A stretch of DNA of 64,000 nucleotides from assembly GCA_033182465.1 (NCBI GenBank), contig CP137326.1, forward strand, positions 744,001 through 808,000. The letters are read 5' to 3'. The notes beneath the pieces were generated by a model. That model worked only from the letters and a program-made list of their open reading frames with translations, was not told the DNA's origin and did not search any database. Every line of letters begins with the position of its first letter. Within the stretch, counting starts at the first letter, position 1. Shown here piece by piece: positions 1 to 13,400 of the stretch. The DNA comes from Sanghuangporus weigelae. Taxonomy: Eukaryota > Basidiomycota > Agaricomycetes > Hymenochaetales > Hymenochaetaceae. A program made the position numbers and the translations under genes.

Positions 1-2014
1 TGGACAAACCCTTCTTGGAGCGGAAATAAAAGGCGACGTCACGGATGTCCGCCTGAATCTGAGAGAGGGTCAGAGTAAACTCGTGGTGATGCTCATCTCC
101 TATCTCCTTGTACGGGGAAAACTTGACATAATTCTGCACGTTGACCTCGAAAATTCTAAAAGACGCCGGGTATCAGTCGACTTGCAAAGATTGAAAACCA
201 AAGAACGCACTTTGGGAGGAAATTGCGTCCTTGGAGAGTGAAATTTTCGATGACGAAGTCTATGTTTTTACTGACAAATTCCACTCGGGAAATGGGAACA
301 TAGCCGATCTTCTCTATCAAGGTTGGTAGAATGACCTTGCGAATGTCGGTCAAAAGGTGCGATTTGAATGCGAGTCCGCCTTCCGAGTTGAAAAGAAGAT
401 CTTTCATAAGCTTGGTCGCGTCCTCTCCAAGACGCTTGTTGAACGGATCTTCCGACCACCCGCGGAACCAAGTTTGTATAGCGTCAAGCAGACCATCAAG
501 ATGGGATTTGTACTTTGCGTCAAAAAACTTGCGAGACTCGGCGTGAAGCTGGTGGGCTTCACTTTCGAACTCTTGTTTCAAGACGAATCCTGACTCAAGA
601 AGGGCCTGCATAGCAATTATTAATGAGGATACGTAGAGGAGATTCAGTGCGGTGAAACACTCTACGTACGCGTCTTGCAAACGAGTCCACCCGGCCCCAC
701 CATTCCCGAAACTCTTCGTCAGTTTCAGCGTCCTTCTGCATGTTCCTCGCCGCACTGAACATACCCTCCATACTGCGACCATCAGCCAATCTTTCAAGTA
801 ATGTCCTCATCTCAGACGCCGCTTGATTGAGGGTTGGATCTTCAAAGAATGAGGCCGAAGTCTGGCTAGCGCCAGACGTGGTGATCCGCTTTCCATGTCC
901 GAAATATTTCTCGAGCTGCGAGATGAGCCATGTGATCGATTCTTGGTAGTCCTGGTGCTCTTGACATTCGACGACCACCTTCTTGAGACGATGCACTAGC
1001 TGGTCCTGGCGCTCTTTGGGAAACTGCTTTTGCAGGTATCCCTTCGCATTCTTTACTTCAGTGCTTGCTGCCTTTCTGTGCTTCTCTGGGACGCGAGAAG
1101 AGACACTTTGGAAGCGAGACTTTGCAGCCTTCTTCGAAGACACATCTTGTGAACCATTCGTGGCTGTGCTCTGAGTTTTGATATCGAGCGCGGACCGTCT
1201 TGAGCCTGTAGAAGTGTCTTCCTTCGTCTTTGTCGGTTCTCCTGTTCGACCAGCTTGTGGTGTTGCAGAAGAATCATTGCCCATTGCACCCTCCTGAAAT
1301 TCATGAGACGGAGCAGCCTGGTCGACATTTTCTACATCCTCTTTCTTTGGACGAGAGCGCTCAGCAACATTAGTAGCCGCGTCAGCAAAAATATCACGTC
1401 CAAGAATTTTTGCATCCGAAAGCAGCTTGCGTGTTTCGCTGTTACTGATAAGTAGCTTGAGCAAGGTGCGTAAATGTTCTCCCGCTATTATTTGACTCGT
1501 CAGTGACATGATGGGGGAGGCTATACTGCCTCTGCTTACCCTTTTTGCTGTCCTCTCTGGTTTCTTTACCAGAAACAGGCGCCTTCGTGTTTGGCTTCTT
1601 CTCCTTCACCGCAGCGCCAGAAGTGCGATACAGAAATTGCTGTACGACCTCATCCGCATTCTTCTCTGCGACGAATTTCCTGGCCTGTCGGGCGGTTAAT
1701 CACCAATCCTGAGAGCGACGTGTGCGCGGAAAACTCACGGTGTCAATCAGTGTGCGAGCATCATGCACTAGTTGTTTGCCATCATCGCTAAGCTCTTCTG
1801 CATTGATCGGCGAGTGATCACGGACGTAGAGTAGGGTCTCGTCAATCTGAGTATTGTCAGGCATGCGCCCATTCCGGAATGCCCGTATGACGCCATACAG
1901 GCGCATTTTTCTGTCGACATCAGCCTCTTGCTCTGATTGAACAGTAGGCGACGCAACGGAGTTCTTGGGCGGTCTGTCTGCAATAACCTTCTGAGCGACG
2001 GGAAGGGTTGTCAT
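1..2014 (-). CDS. HAM1-like (DUF5923/DUF4449 family) protein, 3' part beyond the window
   Basis: Large fungal protein of the HAM1-like family; its biochemical role is not established and I infer none. Five exons join in frame at 2014-1739, 1684-1540, 1484-670, 605-211 and 155-1, through introns with GT...AG ends of about 54-64 bp. Family blocks are visible: an early RKFVAEKNADEVVQQF block, a central low-complexity Lys/Ser-rich linker, then KRLGEDATKLMKDLLFNS, a DIRKVILPTLIEKIGYVPI block, and FTLTLSQIQADIRDVAFYF just before the edge. The C-terminal HAM1_C part lies left of the window. The start at 2014 is the simplest; another ATG at 2144 opens a different frame and could supply an alternative first exon. 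Family assignment is from memory of the conserved blocks. Confidence 0.8.
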
Positions 2015-3157
2015 GATGCCAAGCTGCAGTAGGTGTAGGTACGAAGAGAGGTTTCGGATGCGTTACTTGAGGGAAAGACTCATCTATGTAGTCTGAACCG
2101 CCCGTGTATGTCATTTCGGAAATCTCAGACATGAGGACAGCCACTAACGAAAGCGCCCAAGATTAGACGTCGATCCTGTCGATTCTGTCGATCCCCTGTC
2201 GATCTTGATGACCCATCTCTGCTTTAGGCTTAAAATCTCCAAGAACATAATAATGAGTCTGTCTCATAAATAACCTGTTCCACATGACGTTCGTACGTAC
2301 ATTGGGTCTTACGTAGTGGATGACGGAGATGGGAGACCCGAGATGCTCCTTACCTCCTTGGCGTTAAGTTTCAGAGTTAATTCTCGACGAGGATGTACAT
2401 ATCAATACGTCACTGGACTAGCTTCTGGCGGGGGCGGGTGTAGCCAGTTTTACCGGTTGCTTGGGAGCTCTGCTCCGGCGGTATCTTTGGAGCCACAGAG
2501 AATGTCATTGACTGAATAGGGAAGAAAGTGATAAACTGGTTCTGGAGCCGGATCTTTGGACAAGAAGCGATTTCGATGAGCACAACAATCCATTAGTGAC
2601 GCTTTCGGACTGACCTGAGAGTGATAATTGAATGCTTCGAGAAAGATGCAGCATAGACATGTGGTCGAAAGCCTGATTCTTTGTCTTGCCGCGATAATAG
2701 AACAGATGCAAACGGGCCATAGTGACAACCGAAATGAATTCATGCCGTCCCCAATTCCTCAGATTGTGTGTCAATGCTGAACATTTGTGAGCAATTCAAT
2801 ATTTCGAAGCATCTATACTGCAGGAGATAACGTTGCCACGGGAGGTCGTCCTTCCTTAGCAATTTGATAAGTTGACAATGACGAGAGTAGCGGCGTAGAG
2901 GAAGTTCCTCGGTTGTCTCGGGCGATGGAGAATCCGACCAGAAGGTATACCGTAAAGATGTTCAAAGACCCTGAGGTACACATTTTCAGCACATCCTATA
3001 CGTTTACTGGATAAACTCGTTGCAAATTTCTTGAAGTGGGAGAAGTGGGATTAAAAGAATAGTTCCAATTCTAATTCGGACGGGTTGTTTCGACCTTGTA
3101 ACGCTTTAGTCAGTATATACATACGTCCGACAACTCAGCGCAATCCAGATTTGGCCT
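2015..3157. other. intergenic, no gene seen
   Basis: Upstream region of the HAM1-like gene and 3' flank of the dehydrogenase gene. The open frames between 2316 and 2774 are short, unlike any family I know, and have no supporting splice pattern. It should hold the HAM1-like promoter, but I see no clear element. Confidence 0.5.
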
Positions 3158-4416
3158 TTAGCCTGACGATGGATTAACGCAGAGATAGCCGCCATCAACG
3201 ACAAGTTCCTGGCCATTTGTGTAACAACCTGCAGGAGAAACGAGGTAAATGACAGTCCCTGCTATCTCTTGCGCTCTGTGAGAAAAGTGTGGATAAGCAA
3301 GGCAGCAATAAAGGCTTGGCCAAAGACACGAACGTTCCAGGTCTCGCTGCAGGAATCGGAATGATGCTCTGTCCAACAGTATTTGTTTGCTCAATGCTAC
3401 AAGAGCTGGGATCTGGTATGGTACTCCGTGTCATCTCTGTTGCATAAACGCCTTCATTGACAGATAGCCGCTGTCATTGGGGTTCATTTTGACGGATAGA
3501 AATTTGTGTATATACCTGGTGCAACAGCATTGACTCGCACCGGGACACCCTTCAACGCAAATTCTGTCGCAAGTAAACGAGTAAGATGTGATGACGCGGC
3601 TTTGCCGCTGTTATAGGCAAACTGAGCAATTCTTTTAAACAAAGTAAAACAATCGCATAGGAATTTAGAACAGACTGACATGATTCTGAGCAATCCGCAT
3701 GATACCGCTTATGCTTGTGACATTTACCACCGTGCTTTGTAACAACTTTGAGTCCTCAGCACCTTTGGAAAGCAGGTCGAGGAAGGCAGTGGTGACAAAG
3801 AAGATCGAGAAAGTGTTGATGCGGTACAAGTCGGCCCACGAGTCAAACGATTCATTGTCGAATAAAGCACGCCCAAGAACGCCTGGATCCTTGTGCTCCG
3901 GTGCAGACATGTCATTGAGAAATGATGATACAGGGCCCACTTGTCCAGAACTATTGGGAACTCTAGTCAGAGACAAGCTCAGAATAGAACTGTTTCTCGA
4001 AGTACTTATTGACGAGAATGTGTAATTTCCCTTCTTTCTCCTCGATTGTTCTGACCGCCTCTAAAATACTAGCCTTGTCTGTAACGTCCATCAGTAGACT
4101 TGCAAGCGCCATTAGCTCATTAGTCTCACTACCGAAGCATCAAAATCCACTCACGGATGCAACGACCCCTTTGCGTCTTCATCGATTGAGTTTGCTGCTT
4201 TGTCCAGTACATCTTTACGTCGGCCCGAGATGTAAACTTTGGCGCCATTAGTCGCAAGACCCGTTGCAATCATAAGTCCACTTCAAAGAAATCAGAAACG
4301 GTGGGGCTTATGAAGCACTGGATTACACACATGCCAGTTCCGCCACCAGTCACTAAGGCCACACGTCCAGTAAGGTTGTAAAGTGCATCAAATGAGAGAT
4401 TCTTGTTTCCTGGCAT
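3158..4416 (-). CDS. short-chain dehydrogenase/reductase (SDR)
   Basis: NAD(P)-dependent oxidoreductase of the classical SDR family, about 310 residues over seven exons; substrate unknown. The start at 4416 begins MPGNKNLSF. The Rossmann cofactor motif TGGGTGM follows near residue 23 and ends exon 1. Further blocks in order: GLATNGAKVYISGRR, LMMDVTDKASI, INTFSIFFVTTAFLDLL, NVTSISGIM with the catalytic Ser, YNSGKAA with the catalytic Tyr and Lys, RVNAVAPG, and the C-terminal SPAGCYTNGQELVVDGGY. Each block lies in its own exon and all join in frame through short introns, so the gene looks intact. The variant belongs to a fungal SDR group often annotated only as 'NAD(P)-binding protein'. Confidence 0.9.
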
Positions 4417-7400
4417 GTCAGGATAAGTTCAAGGCAGTTCTTTCCCCGATCCCGAGGTTATTTGCACCTTAATTTAGGCGAAGGAAAGATAAGAATGATG
4501 CGTCGAGCAACATGCGCTTCCTTCACGAGCATACTCGAAGTCTTACCTGATCGCAAGGATTATTTAGAAGTGTCCGAAAAGAACTTTAGTTAGAAGAAGA
4601 GAAGCGATGAATTCGGGTGGATCAACTGGCCCTTATCTTGTCACGTGGATCAGATCATGAGGTCAGACTCATCAGCTCATCAGAGATCATGTTGCCAAGT
4701 GGTGCTTCTTGATAAGGACAGGACACATCTTTCCCTGAGAGCAGAGTTTCAGCCTTGTCCTGCGCACTTTCTCAAGTTTCAGCCCGCTGCTTCTCTGTCA
4801 GGCACGTTATACCGGCCTATTGTTTTCACGGAAGAAAAGACAAGTATGTTCTATTTTGCGACATTTTGTTCGCTGATCCCGCGAAATAAGCAAGTTTTCT
4901 GGAGTTTCATCTAAACTCCAATTCTCATGCTAACTTTCTACACTACATCCCTGAGTACAAGAAGTCTCTCAGGTAGTCATATGGTTTCGATTCAATCTGC
5001 TCCTGTACCCAGGCTCGTACTTCGAATCATAGACTTCTCAGTCTCGTTCACACTCGGTTGTTTCTGAAGTCGAACTGGGGATCCGCATAAGAAGTCCAAT
5101 GATTTGTTTCGTACCGGTGCCGCGCTCAAGCTTTGGCCGGCCTAAACCCAACTAATGTCTACCCAAGTGCATCGCAAATTATCCGGTCTCATTTCACATC
5201 ATTGCTTCCCACAAGGTCATCGTTAATGTTGGACAGGATCGATGACTCGGAGGGAAGCGGAAGATTCTGGGTTACCTCCATGTCGTTGGATTCTTAGTCG
5301 TATCCACTTAAAACGCCAATGATATCCGACAAAAATAGTCCTGGAAGTCATTTTGAGAGCTGCTTCGGCCAGGATCAGACTCACATACTTAACGAAAAGG
5401 ACCTGGAAATTTCTTTGGATGGTGTATATTTGAAAGGGGTATCGAATCTCCTGCTCATGACTATGCGGGATACCGCTTCTGGTCCGATTCCTTTGGGACG
5501 GGGCGAGGGGTAATGGTCGACTAACACTCAATGCATATGTCGAGTCAAAAACGCTGATAGCTCTCATGTAAATAAATGCAATGGCGAGTCCTTCTGGTAT
5601 AGGCTCTCACCAATTCACAAAGGAATTCTTATATATTGGACTCATTGATTGAGAGGACCAGTCTTTTCGGACAGATATGACCTCCAAATCTTTCTGATTT
5701 CAGCGAGCCTGCATACCGACATGCTTCCTGTAGGTTGGTCATCGTGCATGTTCAAACTTTAGTAAAGCTAGCTGGTTCGCTGTCGGCCGATTCTGTTCGA
5801 TGAATCATTTGACAATTACTTGTGTGTGGATAGGTTGCCAAGAGAGTTGTGCTGATCATCCAAATCCGATGATCATAGCTTGGACGTATTTTACATCCAG
5901 TATGACTTCCCTTGACGTCAAATTTACGGCCGACGTATTCTTGGAGATGCGGCGGAAGAGCTCACAGAGAGACTAATGTCTTGCTTGTAAAATTACAAGC
6001 AACGTCAGTATAAGACACGTTGCGAAAGGCAATGCGTGCGTAACTGACTGAGGAGACAAAGGCTTCGGCAGGGATTCCGCTTTTCTCGCTATACAATTCG
6101 AAATCGCACCTAGTCGAACTATGCAATTCAGATGCCTCGTTAGGCGTGTACGGCCGTCAGTTGTACCATCTAATATAAATAGGCTGCGTGTTTCCAAGCA
6201 TAAGCATCCGAACTATTGTGCCTGTCCGGGAGATAGTCATTTGCATCTGACTTGCGGGCGTTCAAGTCGAGCGAGGAACTCTCTAGCTCATGAGTCTGGC
6301 ATTGTAGTATTCGTTGCAGAGGAACTACATATGGCAAGCGTTTGTCGTCTGAAATATTAGTAGCGGACTCAAATCACCCGAAAGTACAGAGCAAGATCTG
6401 GATGGGACAAATCAACAAATGCCGGATGAGGCATTGTTCAAGGTGACCTCTGTTTCTGCGTCTATTGCGTATATTTCAATTGAGTTGGATCCTCCCGTAG
6501 CCTTCTTATTTAACATATCGCGAAACTAGCAGAAAAATTAAGAAGCGCTTAATTAAGAAGCTGAAGACAGATGGAAGTGAAAATGGACAAATAATACCAA
6601 ACAAAATTCTTTCTGCTTTGAGGGTTCCCTTCCTTCCACAAGCACTTCAGAACGCATACATTTAGCATTGCTCTTGAATTAATCGTATGGAGGGGCATTT
6701 TCTCTTCTAAGAACTGAAGTTCAGACAGGAGCAGCGGTTTCTAAATATTCATTCGCGGGATTCCTTGAGTTGTCCCTCCGCCTGATCGCACGAATGTGCT
6801 CTGAATTCCCGCAAACCATCTTCGGTATTCCTACGAAACTTTACGTATTTCGCCAGTTACTCGTTCCTAACCCTTACCGTGAATAGAAGTCTGACTCATT
6901 ACACTCGCGGAAGAAGTCCATGCTCACGACGACCGTTGGATGTTTGAGGACACTGCATCACGACTATCACAAATTCATTATGGAGCACGCATTCTGCTCT
7001 TTTCGCGCCCAGAAGACCGACAATCATTCGCTTCTTACGTTCTTGAAGTATGAGTATGGTTATCTCCTTTTGTCCTTTTGGACACACAGTGACTCGGAGG
7101 ATACGGATCATTAGCTATTATTAGGCTTGTCTACTGGAATTACGACAGCGGTTAATTACTTCAATCTTAAATGACCACGAGGTAAACTGCTGTTTACAAA
7201 TAATTAACGCTTATTCGTCAGGCCTATGGAAAGAGCCGTGAAAGCCGGCCATCTCAACGTCATTCGGAACGTTGTAACATGCTGTGAAGCCCACAAAAGC
7301 GGATCTTATGTCACCGACTGCCAAAGCCAGTTGACCGCGGACTTCGCTATCAAGGCATGCCTCTTAGAGGTCGAGCATGGCAAAAGCTACAATCTTCATT

Positions 7401-7692
7401 GACTCGCTCAACATGATGTATCATAAAAAAAGCAGAGGAAAGGATCGTCCGGGGTAACGACATTGATACAGGAGACATCATAGGAAAGCACTGGCGTAAA
7501 ACAGAACGAGCAGTAAGTCGTATATGCGATCTGCCTTAAAAATACAACTTTCATTGTCTTTAGACAACATCAGAATAATGGAAGACCCTTTGTTATGACT
7601 CTAGCAACGGCCACTCTTATGGGTTTCAGTGCCTAACAACGGGATCCGCAATGAGTTTCAGAAAAAAATTACGAATCACGAACGAACCGTGT
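4417..7692. other. 3.3 kb stretch without a recognisable gene
   Basis: Both strands were read. Open frames such as those at 4645-4914, 5223-5567 and 6121-6360 are short, have no family motif and do not join through plausible introns. No tRNA, LTR or terminal inverted repeat was found. This is long for a gene-dense fungal locus and may hold noncoding RNA, a decayed gene or dispersed regulatory sequence. Confidence 0.45.
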
Positions 7693-8664
7693 CTAGGGGT
7701 GAGTCTCCTCAGACACCTGCTTGCGTGATTTGCACGATCGCATACGCGAACCAGGAACCTTGTCAGGACCACGCCGTCTTGGCTTCTCGTCGTAGTGACA
7801 CTCTTCATGGCGGCGCACGCAATTTGAGCAAGCAGGGCGAACTGCGTCGCACCGTATCTTACGACCGCGGCTAGAAAATATTAGTTGTGACTATAAGCCA
7901 CTGGTCTTCTTCCCGGCATTTATGGTATGGGAACTTACCACTGGTGACAAGCCATGACAATCCGTTTGGCACCGCCTTTTCCATCGCCTGAGGACGTAGA
8001 CGCTTGCCCGGGAGTGGTCAAAGGGGGGAGGGGCGCGTATGGGACTGCTTCATCACCGGCACGCGCCGGATACGTCCCACCATGAGCTAGCGCGCTTGAC
8101 GATGATCCTCCAGCATGGACCTGGGTATGAACCTGGAATGAGTGGAGACTGCCTGCGGGGGACTGAGATCGAACGGGCGGTCTGAACGGTTGTGGCTCAG
8201 TCCCGTGAGCTGGAGCACGTAGTAGGTGGCCGTGATGGTGGGGTTGAATCGGTGCAAGCGTCATACTTTCGTATCGTCTAGATGTTCCGTACGCATGCAT
8301 TGCATCACGATCTGCCCTATGATAGGCTTCAGACGAATATACACCCTGCATCTCACCGGTCTGGGCTGAACCGACGCGAGGTAGGTCATAAGCGTCGTGG
8401 ACTGGGTCATAAGCCGCATGACTGAATGCTCCCGACTGTGGGTAATTCGGAGATTCAGGAGGAGGCTGCCTCGCAGCTGGCGCGTCACTGATTGTATTGT
8501 AATGAAGGCGCGCTAGAAGGTTAATCAGAGTTGAGTCAAATTTACCAGCTACTCCGGGCAATCAACCGAAAAAGATACGTACAGGAAATGCTAGGCAGAA
8601 CATTTTGACGCCTATCTTCGCCCTGATATGAGTAGCTAGAGCGCGAATGGTCTTGCTCATCCAT
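7693..8664 (-). CDS. Zn(II)2Cys6 transcription factor with C-terminal cluster
   Basis: Nuclear DNA-binding protein of the fungal binuclear zinc cluster class. Three exons (8664-8583, 8512-7939, 7870-7693) total 834 nt and give 277 residues. It starts MDEQDHSRSS, runs through a Pro/His/Ser-rich region of about 190 residues with no fold I recognise, and ends with the cluster: C216-X2-C219-X6-C226-X6-C233-X2-C236-X6-C243. Then comes a basic tail containing RRRGPDKVPGSR, typical of a basidiomycete subgroup. The second intron cuts the codon of Cys219, so no single open frame shows the whole domain. The stop at 7693 comes 34 codons after the last Cys; a further exon using the GT at about 7710 is possible but not needed. 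Targets unknown. Confidence 0.88.
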
Positions 8665-10464
8665 CTTCTAGACAAGAGAAAAAGTAAGAGGCTTGTTGGC
8701 TGGGGAAAATGGTAGACAGGCGCACGAACAAACAAGGCGCACAGATATAGAAGGAACAATTTTCTACGAATGAGGCGACAGCTAAATACGTTTTTATTCT
8801 GAACCAAAATTTCCGAAAATCACTGGCATAGAGAAAGTCCGATTCTCCAATCCAACGAGTGCGAAGGCAACACGTTTGATTCCGAATAGAGCTTCGGGGC
8901 AAAGAACGTTGTCGCGCAAGTAGGAGGACGTTCCTCGGACTCTTCCCGTTGACGCGGCTCGGAGCGCAAAGCCACGACCAGAAAAGGCGAAAGGGGTTTT
9001 TCGTCTGCTGACAACACCCAAGTGGGGATGCAAAAAAAGATCTCCGACGAAGTTTATACTATTGTGGAGAGAGCGGGCCTAGTAGGTATATGGAAAGGAA
9101 ATCTCAATGATTATGTAGAGCCGCACTTGCCAAAATGTTTCCGCTCTTGGCGGCAGAGTTCGGAAGATTTTGATCGGTCAAGAATCGACCCTCGTCAGGA
9201 GAAGACAGGTGGGCAGAGGCACAAGTAGTGGCGTAGACTATGAACAGACCGTGAATAACCGGCAGTCGGCGGACGTAAGTTCAAATAGATGCGGGTACAA
9301 TGATGATCGTTTCTTCCGACGCCGGGGACACTGAAGTAGACCAAGGAAGGTGACAAGAGAAGGAAGTATTTAAATGAACATTTCTGCTCTCCTCTTTGAT
9401 CAGATGCCGTTATGCTCGCGTCGTGTAGGGTGTCGTATGAACAACCTTCGGAAGTTTTAGTTCGCGAAGTACGTGGATAGAGAAACGTTAAAAAGGAGTA
9501 TGCACTTACGACGGCTCGGTAACGGGCGATTGGATCTGACTCGTCAAGGATCCGCGGCAATCAATGGCAAACCTGGCATATGTTTTTGTGGTAACTTCAA
9601 ATCGAACGACTCGGCATTAGAGTAGATTCGAGTGGAAAAGAGTGATAACAGTTGCTATTTCCGACGCTGCTGTGGTCTATTACGCACGGGACGGACAGGA
9701 AATCACTGGCCCTCCAACGGATTGCAAATGGCTGAATTGCCTGTGCCATCCCACCGTATCTTAGGCTGTTGCGACCGATAACCTAATAAGATTGGTGCCG
9801 CGTGGACTGCTCGTGCGCTTACCATACGTTGCCAAAACCACAGTGACGGTTAGAGGAAAAAAATCCGAAGGTAACCATGAAACACAGAAGTGTCTACAAC
9901 TCAGTGTAATAGTCAGACAGAGCAGATCAACGGAGACGACAACAGTTTACCTGGCGGACCTGGATTCGAGTATAAGTACTCATGATCAGGCTGGGGCTAC
10001 TTAGAAAGCCATAAGGAAATGATGACCAAAGAGTAGAGATCAAGAAAAGATTCCACAGGCTCAAATTAATGGTGTTCCAGGTTTAGATGGATATCGCAGG
10101 TGAATACGAGCTGTCCGTTTTGCAATCCTCATATTTGTTCAGACCGTCGGAAGAAATAAAAGGTTGAAACGCTGGACCGGTTTCGAAGTTGGTATGGTAT
10201 ATAGATTCCGAGTTACGTAATTTCGGATCGCTGACACATATGCGCTGATCATCACGTCCCTACACAGGCTTCAGCTCTGCGTGAGCTGACCGGCAATGCA
10301 CTGATGCAGTCGACGCTGACGAGCGTAGGCGACAACGTAGACGAGCTCGGGCAGTCAACGTCGATGGTGAGCACCCGTACTGACTTCTGGCGTCTCTTCT
10401 TGCCGAAACATATTGAGATCAGCAAAATTCCTTGGTACAGGGACGTGGCCCGCTTCCGTCTATC
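8665..10464. other. 1.8 kb without a confident gene
   Basis: Divergent upstream region of the zinc cluster gene (-) and the PH-domain gene (+). On the minus strand a few exon-like pieces with good splice sites appear (an ATG near 9985 followed by a GTAAAC donor, a GTAAGC donor near 9820, a GTAAGT donor near 9510), but I could not join them into one protein. The rest shows nothing clear. Confidence 0.35.
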
Positions 10465-13400
10465 ATGGCTGCCAGTGTTACCGCTTTGCCTGCTGGTCGT
10501 CGTACGTCGTCGCCGGCGCCGCGACCGACCTCGCCTGCCAACAGTCCCTTCCAACCGTCCTCATCTCAACAGTCAGGCTTGACAACCACAAGCAACAACA
10601 GCAAAACTGCTGGCCGGTTTTCTGACGCATTCTCCACCATAGTAGGCCGTAACCGAACGCTGTCAACGGATTCGAACTCAAGGGACTTGTCTCGTACAAG
10701 ACGTTTGCAGACACAGGCGCGGGAAGAACACGCAGGTGAAAGCTCCTTTGGCATCGGTGAGTTACCATTTTCATTCGCAGTTGGATTTTCTGCACCCCAG
10801 GGAAGCCCATCAGTTTGTTCAGACCGCCGTGTCTGATGTATCTTGAAGGCTCCTCCAACGTCAATGTATACAATAATTAATTGACTCAGCTAGCGATGCT
10901 TGACCGAGTATTTTGTTGTTAGTAACGATAGACTACGCTTTTCTTCAACATCGCAGCGTCTTAATGAATTCTTAATCCCAATTACTTGACTATCTTCTAC
11001 GTATTAGACAACAGAAATCCAATTCTCACATATCTTCTGTCTTCCAGATGCTGATCCCTTCGCCAGCCACCCTGGCGGCTCCTCAAATCACTTGGCTGGT
11101 GACCCTTCAACCGCATCGATCAATACTACCAATAATTCGCTTCATAGGAAGCAGCGCGGAAGTCTCTTGTTTGCCGCATCGGATGCGCTGGGATTTACCC
11201 GGGTCGGTGTATCTATCACAAAGAGAATGACCAGACGTACTTCTATCGAACAGAACGCTAATCCGTCTGCTGCACAAACCCAGACCAATCCTCAGCAACG
11301 AAGAGGTTTACCTTGGAAAGGGAAAGGGAAGCCTAAAGGCCACTGGGCTCTGCAACCTTCATCCTTACACAGCATGACAGATGTCATCGAAATTAGCGCG
11401 GCCAAGTCCGCTTTAACTTCAGTTCGTGACGAAGAAGAGGATAACGAGCGAAGAGAACGCGACCGACTCCGTGAGGCTGCAGCCGAGTCTATCGGAATTA
11501 GTCCGTTGTTTAGAGAAGATGCTTCGTCACGAGTTACAGAGAGCGATGATATGCGGTACGACAATGAATCCATAGACGAGCACTGGTCCAAAGGCCATCC
11601 TGAAGCCAGTATGGACGGCAACGCGGTTGAAAGACTTCCTGCTCTGAATCGATCCCGGACGAACGTAACTGGAACTCTCGAACAGCATGAGAAGCCTGTC
11701 GGGTTACAATTGCAGCAAACAAGAGACAATAGGCATAATCGTAGTTCTTCTCTTTCTGGCATTACGATTCCAACAACTCCAAGTGCTACCTCTCAGTGGC
11801 CACTACCGCCGCTCGTCCCTCCTGTCCTGTCGACGAATGGAAGAACACCGATAAGTTCCGCGATTAATATGACTTCTCGGCAACAACTTCCGGCCTTTCC
11901 ATGTTCGTTCTCCGCGTTAGGCCCTCTGTCGCGCAAATCTTCGACCATATTGAAGTTCTATGCTTCCTCCCCACTGCTTCTCCTCAGTTTTTCACGGCAA
12001 TGGAGAATCAGGACAATTGTATTAACTGGCCCGCCTCGCCCGAAGTCGCCTTCTTTCAGAGGTTTCCGACCTTTTACACCTCCAGAACGGTTGCCATCTG
12101 TTTATCATTTGCATCTGTTCAAGTCCTTAGGACCAGACGAGAGAGAACTCGAAAGGTTGGAGGTGAACGAGGACTCGGTGGTTTTCGTAACCGACGAGGA
12201 GATTGCGGGGAAACGATCGGTTGTCAAAGTTGGTGGTATAGACGTGGGATCAAAGAAACGGGAGCTGAACGTGGAGAAAAATTGTCAGATCTTGTGGTTT
12301 CTCGTTGTAGCTGATCCCAGTGAAGCGCAGGATTGGATATCGACCTTGAAAAGCGCCGTTCTCGACCAAAGGTATGTTGTCATTCCAAGTATGGATCTGA
12401 GGCCTAAATCAAAGCGACACAATTCTATGTTCCACATCCCGAAGTCCTTTTACTTGTGCTTACTTAGACTCTTTTTTTAGGGCAGAAAAGGCAGGGTTCG
12501 CCATGCCAACGGACTCATTATCATCGTCTGGACCAAAGGGTGATTTAGACGTCATGTTGACCATGCGTGCTCATGATGTCGCATCCACCGTTCGCGCGCA
12601 TGCTCATCTGCCTTCGAGAACTCCACATGAGGAGAATCGAGCCCGTAATTCTGACAGTCCTACGCCCACTACGAGATCTTGGTCTAGCGAACGCAGACGT
12701 CCGATATCGCCGTCCGGTAGAATGGTCTCATTGAAGGGTCTTTTTTCAGTCCCAGGACGTACTCGATCCATGTTGCATGGCAGCACAAGTCGAAGCGAAG
12801 AAGAGTCTCCGACAAGTCCGGTCGATACACCGTCTTTCACGTTGCGCGGTGCAGAAATGCTTAACATGACTCGACCTACTAATGTTGATGCTACGTCAAG
12901 CAATCCCAAATCTGCTCCTTCATCGCCAGTTGTCGCTGCCCAGGCGTTACCTGTTCCAAATCCGTTCCCTGGACCGATATTATCGACAATAGAAATGAAT
13001 TTTGACAAGGTCAGTATAAAGGACCGTGACAAGGACTTGCCGGAATGGTATTCCATTCAAAACAGTCAACGTAATAGGGGCGACTCAATGTCCTCGGTGA
13101 ATGCGGGACCAGCTCTTCTTCCTCCACCTCGTAACAGACGGCCATGGACTTCAGCTGGTCTTCTTAATAACAGCGCGAGACAAGAGCAGATGAGAGATAA
13201 CAGCCCTCCTTCCAGGAGGTCGTTCCAGAGTGCCATCTCGCTACACGGTGCAAGACTGAGTATGGACGGGAGATCACGACCCTCTTCCCCTGTTGAATCG
13301 CTTGGCACTGCAACCGGCGCTCTCGGTGCTGTCGATGTTGGCTCGAAACGTGCCTCGTTATCATCATCCGTCTCGTCCTTCATATCAACAGCACCTGACC

